64,000 nt of DNA from Streptomyces hyaluromycini (GTDB lineage: Bacteria; Actinomycetota; Actinomycetes; Streptomycetales; Streptomycetaceae), in NCBI RefSeq assembly GCF_002217755.1, contig NZ_BCFL01000023.1, positions 285,247 through 349,246 on the forward strand, in the 5' to 3' direction. Positions 8,018-17,526 of this stretch are shown here, piece by piece; within the stretch, counting starts at the first letter, position 1, and each line of letters opens with the position of its first letter. Both the position numbers and the translations under genes were made by a program. The notes below the pieces were generated by a model that ran no database searches, was not told the DNA's origin, and saw only the letters and a list, made by a program, of their open reading frames with translations.

Positions 8018-10126
8018 TCAGTCCGCAAGGAAGACACCCGCCTCCAGGCCGAACCGCAGGTGGTCGTCGAGGCGGCCGGTCAGGTCGGCCAGCCGCCTGG
8101 GTTGCCGCAGGTAGCGGTACGCGCCCATCTCCTCGCCGTTCTCCGCGCCCTCGGCGATCTCCGCGGGGCAGCGTGCGGCGAGCCGCCCGAAGCCGGGCGC
8201 GGCCGGGTCGAGGGCGTCGAAGGCCGGGGCGACCCGGCCGGCCGCCGCGTCGTCGGCGGGCTGGCAGCGGTAGCGGCGCGGGACGCGGGAGTCCGGTGGC
8301 GCGTAGCTGAACCGCAGGTAGCCCTGCTGGCGCCAGACGACCTCGGCGCGGTCGCGCAGGATGCTGTCGCTGACCGTCAGGCTGCGGGCGGTGGTGCGGC
8401 CCAGGACGGTGCTCGCCTCGATCCCGACGTCCGCCGGCTGCGCGTCGAGGGCGAGGCCGCCGGCGCGGGGACCGACGATGCTGTCGGCCAGATCCAGCGT
8501 GGGGACATCGCTCAGCCGGACTCCGGCGCAGACGGTGCGCAGCAGCCGTACGGCCAGCCGCGGATTGGCCTCGGCCGAGACCAGGCCGCCGTCGGGGAGG
8601 GTGGCGGCGCGGTCGCCGACGAGGGTGCAGCCGGACACCACGAGATGGTCGAGGTTCCCGGGCGCGACGGTGATGCGGCCTTCGACCGACAGGCCGTCCA
8701 GGACCAGCTGGGACGGCTGCGCCACCTGGCCGCCGGGGGCCGCCGCCTCGATGGTGCCGGTCAGGTGCGGCCGCAGGCCGACGGCGCCCAGGGCGGCGGG
8801 GCGCCCGCCGGCGGCGAGGACGATCAGCCGGTTGCCCGGCGGGATCAGGATGCGCCGGGGGCCGGTGAGGTCCTCGTCGTAGGTGGCGCTGTCCTGGACG
8901 GCGATGACGCCGACCTGTCCGGGGCGCGGGTCGGGGCGCTCGTTCCAGGCGGTGACGGCGGCGCCGAGGGTGGTGACGGTGGGCACGGACGGGTCGCCGG
9001 AGCCGGCGAGGTCGCGGCTCACGGCGATCTGCCAGTCGGGCGCGTCGGGCCAGGGGGTGCCGGCGGCGGCGAGCGCGGTCGTCAGGGTGGCCCGGCGGTC
9101 GTACGGCCCGGCGCCGAGGTCGCCCGGGGAGCCGTAGGAGTAGGCGACGCGCACCCGCTCCGGCGCGCTGCCGGGTGGCAGGGTGAGCCGGCCGAGTGCC
9201 GGGTCGACGGCGACCTGCGGGGCCGCGCCGTCGGACGGTGCGGGCGGGCGGGCCCAGTCGGTGAGGTCGGCGCAGATCAGCCGGGCGGGCTCGACCGGGC
9301 CGTCGGGCAGCGTCACCGTCAGCAGCGGGTCGGGTCCGGCGAGCAGCGTGGACGGGGATCCGGCGCGGAGTGCCGTCAGTTCCTGATGCAGCCTCAGACG
9401 GCGCAGCGGGGCCGGGGCGTCGGTCTCCGCTGCGGGGGCCGCGGCCGAACGGGGTCGGCTGAACAGCGGCAGGTCGCGCCCGGCCGGGTCGAACGTCCAG
9501 CGGCCGGCCGCCGCGTCCACCGCCCGGGCGTCCACGCCGGTGCAGGGATGGGCGGCGAGCCGCCACAGGTGCAGGCCGACCACGCCGATGTTGTGCCGGC
9601 CGCGCCGGCGGTCGGCGTGGCGGACGTCCACGGTGCGGGCGGTCCGGTCGAAGGGGGTGCCGATGAGGGCCAGCCGGGCGGTGTCCCGCAGGTCGGGGGT
9701 GCGGACGTCGCCGGGGCGCGGATGGTTGACGTTCTGGGTGGTGCCCAGCAGTTGGAAGTACTCCACGACCCGGACCGGCCGGCCGGTGATGTCGCGGGCG
9801 GCCTCCTCCAGCGCGCCGGGGGTGCCCTTGCGCCGCCGGTTGGCGAGGGTGTGGGCGACCAGGGCGCGGCGCGGGACCGCGCCGCCGGGGCCGCCGGGGA
9901 GGTCTCCCGGCCCCAGCAGGTCGGCGAGGTAGGGCAGCACCCATGCGGCGCAGGTCTCGACGAACCAGTTGTCGTAGAGCCCGTCGATGTCCTCGCGCAG
10001 GCGCAGCAGTTCGTCCTCGACCACCTCCAGCAGGGACCGCAGGGGGTGGCCGAGTTCGGCGTCGCGGCTGCGGTGGACCTCGGGCAGCAGCCGGTAGACG
10101 GGGCGGTCGGGGTCGGCGGGGGTCAC
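8018..10126 (-). CDS. Large eCIS tail protein: gpI-like N-terminus plus beta-helix-like region
   Basis: A 702-aa protein whose GTG start (10126) overlaps the stop of the upstream baseplate gene as GTGA. The first ~120 residues (VYRLLPEVHRSRD, LRLREDIDGLYDNWFVE, PYLADLLG, and RRRKGTPGALEEAARDITG) match the tail-protein-I-like module that attaches fibres to baseplates. Residues about 450-620 show irregular short repeats of LVLDGLSVEG / LDHLVVSGCTLVG / LDLADSIVGPRAGG type, suggesting a right-handed parallel beta-helix as in phage tailspikes. No active-site motif is obvious. Upstream partners are gpJ-like baseplate proteins. It probably links the fibre network to the baseplate; enzymatic tailspike activity cannot be excluded. 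Confidence 0.75.
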   Translation of the reverse strand: MTPADPDRPVYRLLPEVHRSRDAELGHPLRSLLEVVEDELLRLREDIDGLYDNWFVETCAAWVLPYLADLLGPGDLPGGPGGAVPRRALVAHTLANRRRKGTPGALEEAARDITGRPVRVVEYFQLLGTTQNVNHPRPGDVRTPDLRDTARLALIGTPFDRTARTVDVRHADRRRGRHNIGVVGLHLWRLAAHPCTGVDARAVDAAAGRWTFDPAGRDLPLFSRPRSAAAPAAETDAPAPLRRLRLHQELTALRAGSPSTLLAGPDPLLTVTLPDGPVEPARLICADLTDWARPPAPSDGAAPQVAVDPALGRLTLPPGSAPERVRVAYSYGSPGDLGAGPYDRRATLTTALAAAGTPWPDAPDWQIAVSRDLAGSGDPSVPTVTTLGAAVTAWNERPDPRPGQVGVIAVQDSATYDEDLTGPRRILIPPGNRLIVLAAGGRPAALGAVGLRPHLTGTIEAAAPGGQVAQPSQLVLDGLSVEGRITVAPGNLDHLVVSGCTLVGDRAATLPDGGLVSAEANPRLAVRLLRTVCAGVRLSDVPTLDLADSIVGPRAGGLALDAQPADVGIEASTVLGRTTARSLTVSDSILRDRAEVVWRQQGYLRFSYAPPDSRVPRRYRCQPADDAAAGRVAPAFDALDPAAPGFGRLAARCPAEIAEGAENGEEMGAYRYLRQPRRLADLTGRLDDHLRFGLEAGVFLAD

Positions 10127-12579
10127 GGCACCAGCTCCGTCACGGTGATCCGGCCGGGGTCGGCCAGCAGCAGTTCGGCGGGGAGCACCCCGGTCCGGCC
10201 GAGGCGGGCGGGGCGCGCGACGAGCACCTCGGCGACGGCGTCGCCGTCGGGGGCATCGCCGAGGTGCAGCGCACGTACGGTGGCGGCCAGCACGCCGGGC
10301 ACCTGCTGGACGAGGGTGAGCACGCCGGAGGCGGGCACGGGCCGGGCGAAGTCGCCCCGGTCGAAGGAGTAGGCCGTGCGCAGCGCCTCCTGCACCGCGT
10401 CGGCGACCTGCTCCCACTCCCGGTCGGGGGCGGCCAGGACGGCGACGGCGACGGCGAAGGCCAGCGGCCGGTAGCTGTCCAGGCCGAGCCGGCCGGGGGG
10501 CCGTCCGGCCGCGTCCAGCGCGGCGCGCAGGGCTGCAAGGGTGTCCGCGGGCACGTCCGCCCCGCCGGGGCCGGCCACGGTGAGGTGGACGAAGGGGTGG
10601 CGCGCGCCCGGCAGGGCGGTGGCCGTGGCCTTGGCGATGCCGGCGAAGGCGCGGGCGAAGTCCTGGTGGTCGTCGAGGGAGACGACCCGGTCGAAGGTGC
10701 GCACCGACAGCGGCGCGGCGGTCCTGCCGTCCGCCGGTCCTTCGGGGGCGGTGCCGCCGGTGGCGGGCAGGGGGTTGGTCACGTCCCGGATGCCCAGCGG
10801 CCGGGCCGGGAGCAGGGAGAGCGCCCCGGCGGGCACGTTGCCCGCGGGGCCGGTGCCGCTGCGGTAGTCGGCCCGGACGTTGTCCTGCCCGGACGGCAGG
10901 CGGGCGCCGCGCTCGCCGTCGCCGAACCGTACGCCGACGGAACCGTCGTCGCCGATCCTGACCACGTACCCGCGGTCGTGGGGGCCCAGTTCGTACAGCG
11001 ATGCGGCCTCGGTCCACTCGACGTCGTCGACCCGGACGCTCAGCGAGTCGCGTACCCCGCCGGGCACCGGCGCGGTGGTGTGGGTGAGGTCCCCGCGCAG
11101 CAGGGTGAAGCTCTGGTTGCCGGTCGCGCCGTCGCCGCTGCCGAGCACCTCGTCGATGACGCTCTCCCCGGCGGTGGCGGCGACGACGTTGCCCAGTACC
11201 CGTACCGAGGCCGGATCGAGCGGCAGCGCCAGCGGCTCGGCGAGGGTGAGCTGGGTGCCGTCGACGGTGGCGGCGCTGCCGGCGACGGTCACGGGCTGGG
11301 TGGTGGGCCGACCGTCCGGGGTGCTGCCGGTCACCACCACGGTGCTGCCGCGGGTCAGCTCCACTGACCGGTCCAGCAGCAGGTCGGTCCCGGTCACCGG
11401 CGCGGTGACCGGCTCCTCGGCCAGCCGGAGGCGCTCGCTTCGGGCGTCCACGGTCGTGGTGCGGCGGTCGAAGGGGGCGATCGGGCCGGAGCCGCGCAGC
11501 CGCAGCCGGGTGGTGGTGGCGGTCAGGCCGAAGTCGGCGGCGGCGGACAGGTCCGCCGTCACCACCTCGTACAGCTCCACCAGGCCCGGGGCGCGCAGCA
11601 CCAGCCAGGAGCCGGGCAGCACCTCGCGGTAGGGCGCGTCGAGGTCGAGGACCGGGTCGCCGCCGTCGGCGGGGTAGGTGAGCGCGAACCCCGGCCACTG
11701 GGTGGGCAGTGGGGTCGTCTGGTCGGAGGGCGCGTAGTTGCGCCGGACGGTGTCGGGCATGAGCCGCCAGTCCGGGGCGTTGTGGCCGAAGAGCGCCGCC
11801 CGCTGCCGGAACGCGTGCACCTCCACCGGCGCGGGAACGGCCGGAGCCTCCGGGTCGGTCAGGTCCAGCGGCTCGTCCCAGCGGACCACGGTGGTCGCCG
11901 GGCTCCCGGAGGCGTCGGCGGGGTGTGGCTCGACCTCGGTCAACACCCGCAGTTGCCAGGGTTGTTGGCCGTCGGGGCGGCGGATGAGCAGCGGGTCGCC
12001 GGGGCGCAGGCCGGTGGTGACGCCGTCGAGCAGCACCTGGGCGGCACCGGTGGTGATCTGCTGCGTACGGCGCAGGCGCAGCCGCATCGCGTTGCGCTCG
12101 GCGCGGGCGGTCAGCTCCTCGGCCGTCTCGAAGGTCTGCGGCAGTTGGCCCTGGCCGGGGATGCTCTGCACCCGGGTGCCGGCCGGGACGACGGCCCGGG
12201 CGCCGGGGTCGACGGCATCCTCGACGGTGAAGGACAGCCAGGTGGCGGCCGCGACGCCGGGGGCGAGCTCGTAGCCGATCGCCCGGGCGAGTTCGAGCAC
12301 CGACCGGCGCTCGGTGGCGGTGTGCAGAAATCCCTCGCGGGCGATCCGCTCCTGGTAGAAGGTGACGATGTCGGCCACCGTGGCCCAGGCGTCCAGCAGG
12401 GCGACCGCGGGGTCGGCCGCGTCCTGCGTGGTCAGGGCGGGCAGCCGCAGGCGCAGTGCGGTCAGGGCCCGGTCCAGTACCTCGGCGTGCGTGCCGGCGC
12501 GGTAGGAGAGGCCGGTGCGGCCTGCCGGGTCGGCCGGCCGGGCGGGGGCGGCGGGCGCCGCGGTGTCGTCGGGGTTCAC
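10123..12579 (-). CDS. Putative baseplate assembly protein (gpJ/Afp12-like)
   Basis: An 818-aa protein with GTG start at 12579 overlapping the upstream stop (GTGA). The N-terminal region (ADPAVALLDAWATVADIVTFYQERIAREGFL, shown here only as the family-typical blocks AVALLDAWA and VTFYQERIA) and the block YVVRIGDDGSVGVRFGDG, followed by AGNVPAGALS and a late VSLDDHQDFARAFAGIAKA, are typical of large putative baseplate assembly proteins of eCIS and related prophages. It belongs to the wedge that surrounds the spike. It is the second of two such paralogues in tandem. Structural role comes from the family; which Afp subunit it equals is uncertain. Confidence 0.85.
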   Translation of the reverse strand: MNPDDTAAPAAPARPADPAGRTGLSYRAGTHAEVLDRALTALRLRLPALTTQDAADPAVALLDAWATVADIVTFYQERIAREGFLHTATERRSVLELARAIGYELAPGVAAATWLSFTVEDAVDPGARAVVPAGTRVQSIPGQGQLPQTFETAEELTARAERNAMRLRLRRTQQITTGAAQVLLDGVTTGLRPGDPLLIRRPDGQQPWQLRVLTEVEPHPADASGSPATTVVRWDEPLDLTDPEAPAVPAPVEVHAFRQRAALFGHNAPDWRLMPDTVRRNYAPSDQTTPLPTQWPGFALTYPADGGDPVLDLDAPYREVLPGSWLVLRAPGLVELYEVVTADLSAAADFGLTATTTRLRLRGSGPIAPFDRRTTTVDARSERLRLAEEPVTAPVTGTDLLLDRSVELTRGSTVVVTGSTPDGRPTTQPVTVAGSAATVDGTQLTLAEPLALPLDPASVRVLGNVVAATAGESVIDEVLGSGDGATGNQSFTLLRGDLTHTTAPVPGGVRDSLSVRVDDVEWTEAASLYELGPHDRGYVVRIGDDGSVGVRFGDGERGARLPSGQDNVRADYRSGTGPAGNVPAGALSLLPARPLGIRDVTNPLPATGGTAPEGPADGRTAAPLSVRTFDRVVSLDDHQDFARAFAGIAKATATALPGARHPFVHLTVAGPGGADVPADTLAALRAALDAAGRPPGRLGLDSYRPLAFAVAVAVLAAPDREWEQVADAVQEALRTAYSFDRGDFARPVPASGVLTLVQQVPGVLAATVRALHLGDAPDGDAVAEVLVARPARLGRTGVLPAELLLADPGRITVTELVP

Positions 12580-15065
12580 GCGCCGCCCTCCGTCAGGAAG
12601 TCGATCCGTCCGTGTTCCGGCCGGCTGGGGTCGTTCATGCAGCGGGGGACCTCCTGGCGGCCCATGGCGATCAGCCCGGCCGCCCGCTCGCCCGCGGCCG
12701 GCCGTCCCCAGCGCCGGAAGCGGTTGGGTCTTGGCGGGGTGTCGTCGGTGTCGACCCAGAGCACGCCGGGAACAGCCGAGGCGGCCGCGACCACGTGGCT
12801 CAGATAGACCGGCCGGCCGAAGGCGAGTCTCGCGGGGTGGAAGAAGCCGGGGGTGCCGTCGGCCCGCAACCCGGCGGTGAACACCTCCAGCAGGTCCCGT
12901 CGCACGTCGCTGCCCAGACACCCGGGCACGACGTGCACCGTCAGAACGATGTCCAGCGACACCGGCACGACCGCGGTCACCCGTACGTCCCCGCCGGCCA
13001 TCCGGTAGTCCTCCAGGTACGCGGCGGCCTGGGCCCGGAACGCGCGGTCCGCAGGCAGACCGTCGGCGCGCTCCACGGTGACCGTCTCGGTGTACCAGGA
13101 GCCGGTCCAGAGGCGGGCGGCGACCGCCTGCCGCACCTGCGGCAGACGGCCCGTCACCTCGGCGTAGTCGGCATCGGTGACGGCCCGCTCCCGGACCCGG
13201 AAAGCCTGCGGCGCCCATTGCCTGACCTGCTCGACCGGTTCCGGGTCGGTGCCGCCCGCGGCCGGCAGCGGGTTGCCGACGCGGACGCCGGTGACCGGCA
13301 CGGACAGCCGGGTGAGGGTGTCGCGGCCCACGTTGCCCGCCGTGCCGCCGCCGGTCCGGTAGGCGGCGGTGAAGGCCGTCCCCGGGACGGGGGCGCGGCC
13401 GCCGTCCCCGTCGCCGAAGCGCAGGTAGGCCCGTCCGTCGTCCTCGGTCTCCACGACGCACTGCGCGGCGTACGGGCCCGCGTCCAGCAGGTCGCGCACC
13501 GCGGTCCAGGGTCCCGTCCCGTCGTGCAGCGCGGCCAGCGCGGGCAACGCCAGGGCCGGGTCCACGGCGAGAGCCTCGGCGGCCGGCCGGCCGAGCGCCT
13601 GCCGGTGGTCGTACGGTACGGCGTGGGCGAGCCCGGGGCGCGCGAGCCGGGGCCGGTAGCGGCCGCGCACCGGGACCTCGGCCGGCACCAGCGGCTCGGG
13701 GCCGACGAGGGTGCCGTGCTCGGCCGGCACGACGTTGGCCCGGGCCACCGTGGCCCCCACGGTGCCGGAGTCACCGTCCGGGAACCGCCACAGCCGCAGC
13801 GCGAACGGCGGCGCGTCCTGCCGGAACCAGCTCACCCGCACCAGCTCGGTGCCGGTCAGCGGGTCGGTGTCCGCGACCGGGTCCGCGTCCAGGCGCACCG
13901 CCCGGCGCCGCATCGGGTCGGCCGTCCCGGCGCTCCCGTCGTCGCCGAGCACCTCCTGCAGGACCAGCACGTCACCGGCTGCCAGGCCGAGCCCGGCAGG
14001 GGTGCCGACCAGGGTCGCCCCGGTGGCGCCGGCCGGCAGCCAGGCGCGCTCCTCGCCCCAGGCGTACAGGTCGACGGCGTTGCGGGCGGTGCGGGCGGTC
14101 AGCGGGTGCAGGGTGTGGAAGACGGCGTCGGTGCCGCCGTCCGCCGCGCCGGCCTCCGTGCCGGCCGGGAACGCGGTGCCGTCCGCGCCCGGGTCGGCGT
14201 CCAGGGCGAGCCAGACCCGGGCGGCGGCCCCGTCGTGCATCGGGTAGTCCAGCAGCCGGGCGTGGCGGCGCACCGACACCCGGCGGCGTGCGGTGCCGAG
14301 GTAGGCCTCGGTGGCCACCGCGTCCTGGGCGTAGGCGAGTTGGTCGCCGAGGTGGGCGAGGATCTCCGTGACGGTGACGCCGAGGTCGGCGGGGCTGCGG
14401 TCGCTCCAGCCGGGCAGCAGCAGGGACAGCCGGTCCAGCAGCAGCCGGCGCAGCCCGGCGTAGTCGCGGCTGAGGTAGTCGGCGGCCGGCACGGGCGCGG
14501 GCACCGCCGGGACGGTGCGCGGCGGGCGCGGGTCGAGGTCGGTCGGGCAGTCCACCTTGAAGGTGAACGGCACCTGGGAATGCCGCAGGTCGAAGCCGTA
14601 CCGCTGCGGGTCGGTGAGTACCAGGGTGTACGGGGAGAAGTCGCCGGAGGAGCCGGTGCGCACCACCAGCAGCCGGTCGGGGTCGGGCAGCGCCGCGAAG
14701 GCCGCCACGTCGCCGGCGGTGACCCGGTCCGGGTCCGCGGGCCCGTCCGGGCCGCCGGCCTGGGCGGCGGCGAGGCCGCTCGCGGGCAGCGCCCACACCA
14801 CCGGCACCGGGTTGAGCGCCCGGTCCCCGCGGACGCCGCCCACGACGGTGAGCGAGCCTGCGTCGAGGCCGGCCGGCACCGGGCGCAGGCAGCGCACCAG
14901 CAGGGTCCGCTGGGGCGGCACCTGCGGCGGATGCCCGTCGTCCACCTCCAGGCCCTCGAACGCGTTGAGCGTGCCGTCCGCGCGGACCGCCGCGAGCCGC
15001 AGCCGCGTCGCGTCGCCGGACCCGCCGGGGGCGCCGTACACCGGGGTGGCCATGTCGGACGCCAT
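12576..15065 (-). CDS. Putative baseplate assembly protein (gpJ/Afp11-like)
   Basis: An 829-aa protein. I place the start at the ATG at 15065, which lies directly after the stop of the gp25 gene; a second ATG at 15053 is also possible. Recognisable blocks are ADYLSRDYAGLRRLLLDRL, LGVTVTEILAHLGDQLAYAQD, RAYLRFGDGDGGRAP, and VTDADYAEVTGRLPQVRQA, all usual for baseplate-J-like proteins. The N-terminal ~150 residues are an extra domain ahead of the J core. Its stop overlaps the next baseplate gene start by 4 bp. It is expected to form the baseplate wedge with gp25 and the second J-like protein. Confidence 0.87.
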   Translation of the reverse strand: MASDMATPVYGAPGGSGDATRLRLAAVRADGTLNAFEGLEVDDGHPPQVPPQRTLLVRCLRPVPAGLDAGSLTVVGGVRGDRALNPVPVVWALPASGLAAAQAGGPDGPADPDRVTAGDVAAFAALPDPDRLLVVRTGSSGDFSPYTLVLTDPQRYGFDLRHSQVPFTFKVDCPTDLDPRPPRTVPAVPAPVPAADYLSRDYAGLRRLLLDRLSLLLPGWSDRSPADLGVTVTEILAHLGDQLAYAQDAVATEAYLGTARRRVSVRRHARLLDYPMHDGAAARVWLALDADPGADGTAFPAGTEAGAADGGTDAVFHTLHPLTARTARNAVDLYAWGEERAWLPAGATGATLVGTPAGLGLAAGDVLVLQEVLGDDGSAGTADPMRRRAVRLDADPVADTDPLTGTELVRVSWFRQDAPPFALRLWRFPDGDSGTVGATVARANVVPAEHGTLVGPEPLVPAEVPVRGRYRPRLARPGLAHAVPYDHRQALGRPAAEALAVDPALALPALAALHDGTGPWTAVRDLLDAGPYAAQCVVETEDDGRAYLRFGDGDGGRAPVPGTAFTAAYRTGGGTAGNVGRDTLTRLSVPVTGVRVGNPLPAAGGTDPEPVEQVRQWAPQAFRVRERAVTDADYAEVTGRLPQVRQAVAARLWTGSWYTETVTVERADGLPADRAFRAQAAAYLEDYRMAGGDVRVTAVVPVSLDIVLTVHVVPGCLGSDVRRDLLEVFTAGLRADGTPGFFHPARLAFGRPVYLSHVVAAASAVPGVLWVDTDDTPPRPNRFRRWGRPAAGERAAGLIAMGRQEVPRCMNDPSRPEHGRIDFLTEGGA

Positions 15066-15066
15066 G

Positions 15067-15423
15067 TCAGACCGCCCGGGTGATGACGGCGGTGACGGGG
15101 GCGGGCGCGCTGCGGGTGCGGTACTGCACGGTGACCCGGACGGTGGCGTCGTCGGCGACGACGTCGACGGCCTGCACCTCGATCTCGGCCCCCAGCCACT
15201 GCTGGAGCGCCGCCTGCACCAACGCCCGGGTGGCCGTGGCCAGTTCCCCGGAGGCCGGTTCGAACAGCAGCTGCCGCAGGCCGCTGCCGAAACCCGGCCG
15301 GTTGACGCGTTCACCGGGCGCGGTGAACAGCACCTGCTCGATCAGCCCGCGCACGTACTCCTCGTCGTCGGCGCTCGCGGTGCGGCCGCGGTGGTCGACA
15401 CGGAAGGGAAAGCCGATGTGCAC
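15067..15423 (-). CDS. GPW/gp25-family baseplate wedge protein
   Basis: A 118-aa protein with the features of the gp25/GPW family (gp25 in T4, Afp9 in Afp): IGFPFRVD at the start, EEYVRGLIEQVLFTAPGER and the invariant-type RVNRPGFGSGLRQLLFEP, then ATRALVQAALQQWLG. Length is normal for the family. In contractile systems gp25 joins the sheath to the baseplate and is essential for nucleating sheath assembly. It sits between the PAAR-like tip gene (3-bp gap) and the large J-like gene (1-bp gap), the conserved order of eCIS loci. One of the surest calls in this arm. Confidence 0.95.
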   Translation of the reverse strand: MHIGFPFRVDHRGRTASADDEEYVRGLIEQVLFTAPGERVNRPGFGSGLRQLLFEPASGELATATRALVQAALQQWLGAEIEVQAVDVVADDATVRVTVQYRTRSAPAPVTAVITRAV

Positions 15424-15426
15424 CGG

Positions 15427-15756
15427 TCACACCCCCCGCACCCGGCGCTGGACGGCCACCTGCACGTTCAGCGGAGTGCCGGTGGGCGTGCACACCGACG
15501 GGCTGTCGGACAGCACCACAGGCACGCCGCCGGCCAGTACCCGGGTCGCGCCACCGGTCCACTGCGCGCTGACGCACGGCCCCGGGCCCGGCTGCACGGG
15601 CAGCGGGCAGCCGACGACGGTGTACGGCGCGTCGGGGGCGGCGACGGTCACCGGGACCCCGTCGACCAGGACGCGGGTGTCGGGCCGGGTCGGCACCGCC
15701 CGGCCGCCGTGCGCGCAGCCCACCAGGGCAAAGGCCGACAGCAGGTAACCGGGCAT
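15427..15756 (-). CDS. PAAR-like spike-tip protein
   Basis: A 109-aa protein starting at the ATG that overlaps the upstream gpV-like stop (ATGA at 15756). It is rich in Gly, Pro and Val, with conserved-looking Cys and His residues (GCAHGG near the start, VVGC, PCVSAQW, SVCTPTGTPL), in the style of the Afp10/PAAR-like tips that cap the central spike and bind a metal ion. Position between the gpV-like spike and gp25 supports this. The fold is inferred from composition, size and gene order; a canonical Pro-Ala-Ala-Arg motif is not obvious. Confidence 0.72.
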   Translation of the reverse strand: MPGYLLSAFALVGCAHGGRAVPTRPDTRVLVDGVPVTVAAPDAPYTVVGCPLPVQPGPGPCVSAQWTGGATRVLAGGVPVVLSDSPSVCTPTGTPLNVQVAVQRRVRGV

Positions 15757-16253
15757 CAGACAACCTCCAGGGCGCCGTCGTTGACCGACACCGAGGCCTG
15801 GGTCAGCTTCACGCTGGACTTGCCGTTGGTCAGCTCGATGCCGGCGGCGGTCAGGGCCAGGCGCAGCTCCGCGGGCACCAGCGGCGGGGAGACCAGCACG
15901 GTCAGCCCGCCGGAGCCGGACCGGTCGTCCACGGTCACCGTCACCCCGTCGGTGCGGAACACCTTCGTCTGCGCGGGCGCCGGTGTGACGGGCAGCTGGC
16001 CCGTGCTCCAGAAACAGCCCGCCCATATCGGGTAGTCCGGATCGCCGCCCTCGAACTCCACCCACACGTCGGCGCCCACCGGGGGCAGCGCGAACAGCCC
16101 TACCCCGGGCCCGGCGTAGGGCACGCAGGGCATCGCCCAGACCCTGATGCTGTCCCCCAGGACGGCCGGGCAGCTGACCTGCACCCGGCCGAGCTGCCTG
16201 GGGTCGGCGTTGTCGGCCGCCTTCCCCCGGTACTTACCGTAGAAGCGGCTCAT
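15756..16253 (-). CDS. Baseplate assembly protein V-like spike protein (gpV/VgrG C-terminal type)
   Basis: A 165-aa protein with the OB-fold part of phage gpV/gp5 and VgrG: MSRFYGKYRG, then QLGRVQVSCPAV, VWAMPCVPYAGPG, FALPPVGADVWVEFEGGDPDYPIWAGC. The C-terminal third is beta-rich (TVLVSPPLV, LTAAGIELTNG), fitting a spike needle. In eCIS the VgrG-like spike can be one protein (Afp8); here the gpD-like half is a separate upstream gene, giving a split spike. It overlaps the PAAR-like gene, so hub, spike and tip are co-translated. Confidence 0.9.
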   Translation of the reverse strand: MSRFYGKYRGKAADNADPRQLGRVQVSCPAVLGDSIRVWAMPCVPYAGPGVGLFALPPVGADVWVEFEGGDPDYPIWAGCFWSTGQLPVTPAPAQTKVFRTDGVTVTVDDRSGSGGLTVLVSPPLVPAELRLALTAAGIELTNGKSSVKLTQASVSVNDGALEVV

Positions 16254-16331
16254 CGCGCACCCTCCCGCGTTCGGCCGGCGGCCCTGCCGCCGTGGATCAT
16301 GGTCCGCTTCCGGATCGGCGCGGTCACCGCC

Positions 16332-17489
16332 TCACCGCCCCGCCCCGGACGGCGGTGGCAGCAGCGGCACGGTGCTCCCGGTGCCCTCGCGGGACAGCGT
16401 GAACCGCTGGGTGCACCGGCCGCGGGCGAGGGCGTGGGTGACCTGCCGCACGTAGTACAGCCCGTCGTGCTCCCACCCCGCCCCGCGTACGCCCACCAGG
16501 CCGCCCGCGGTGAGCAGCGTCCCGTAGCGCAGGGTGTCCAGCGTCCCCGTGGCCACCAGCGCGTCGTTGGACGCCTCGGCCGTGCCCTGGGCGCGGGCGG
16601 CCGCCTGCACCGCGCTCGGTCCGCTCTCGCGGAAGGCCACCGTGCGCACGTTCCGCTGGTTCACCGCCCAGTCGGGCGCGGTGGCCAGCGGCGGCCGCAG
16701 ACTGCCGGTCCCGCGCACCGGCAGCACGCTGTCGCTGAGTGGGTCGAGGACCGACCCGGAGACCCGGACCGGGGCCAGCGGGTCGCTCCGGAAGGTGATC
16801 TGCTGCACGTTGGCGGCCGGACCGCGGCCGACCGACAGGGCGGGGGCCGGCGGTCCGACTCGCTTGGGAGGCCCCCAGTAGGCGGTGTTGACCAGCGGCG
16901 CCGGACCCGGAGTGACGTAGAAGACGTAGCCGAACCGCCGGGCCATCGCGGTCAGGTACGCCAGGTCGGTGCCCTGCTGCACCGGGGTCCGGTCGATCGG
17001 CAGCGGCGGGTCGACCACCGGCGGCGGGATCACCTTGGGCACCAGTCCGTACCGGGGGTAGCCGAGGATGAGCCGGGTCGCGATGGCCGCCTCGTCCTGG
17101 GCGGGGTGGGCGGCCGACTTCTCCTCCAGGTCCATCATCACGCTGACGTCCTCGCCGGTGACCGTGAGCCGGGTCGAGCCCGGGACCGTACCCGGCGTCA
17201 GCTCGCGGTGCGTGATCACTCCGTCCATCAGGACAAGCGGCCGGCCGCCCGTCGTGACGATCAGGATCACGCGGTGGAACGCCCGCAGCCAGTCGCCGGT
17301 CAGCTGCGGGAAGTCGACCAGGCCTGTGCCGCGGTCCCGTCCGGCGCCCAGCACCAGCTGGAAACCGGACCGGGCATCGGCGCAGGACGTCACCTGGACC
17401 TCCTCGATGCACCGCACCAGTTGCGCGGGAGCGGGAACGGGCACGGACGGCCCGAGAAGCACGGTCAGCCTCATGCCGCCCGACAGCAT
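16332..17489 (-). CDS. Late-control-D-like spike/hub protein (gpD, Afp8 N-terminal type)
   Basis: A 385-aa protein. The ATG at 17489 is chosen because GAGGGGAGG lies 7 bp upstream; a second ATG at 17474 is in frame. It carries the late control protein D pattern: a first beta domain with CIEEVQVTSCADARSGFQ, then RLILGYPRYGLVP, PVQQGTDLAYLTAMARRFGYVFYV and the closing block WEHDGLYYVRQVTHALARGRCTQRFTLSREG. In phage P2 gpD and the VgrG N-terminal half this forms the hub at the base of the spike. It lies upstream of the gpV-like gene (78-bp gap) and downstream of the LysM-like gene. Confidence 0.85.
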   Translation of the reverse strand: MLSGGMRLTVLLGPSVPVPAPAQLVRCIEEVQVTSCADARSGFQLVLGAGRDRGTGLVDFPQLTGDWLRAFHRVILIVTTGGRPLVLMDGVITHRELTPGTVPGSTRLTVTGEDVSVMMDLEEKSAAHPAQDEAAIATRLILGYPRYGLVPKVIPPPVVDPPLPIDRTPVQQGTDLAYLTAMARRFGYVFYVTPGPAPLVNTAYWGPPKRVGPPAPALSVGRGPAANVQQITFRSDPLAPVRVSGSVLDPLSDSVLPVRGTGSLRPPLATAPDWAVNQRNVRTVAFRESGPSAVQAAARAQGTAEASNDALVATGTLDTLRYGTLLTAGGLVGVRGAGWEHDGLYYVRQVTHALARGRCTQRFTLSREGTGSTVPLLPPPSGAGR

Positions 17490-17526
17490 GCCCGGCCCTC
17501 CCCTCGTGCCCGCCGCGGCCCGCGGA

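Noticed and set aside
12456..15083. 875-codon plus-strand frame opposite the baseplate genes
   Set aside because: Antisense to two gpJ-like proteins with clear motifs; no domain and no ribosome site.
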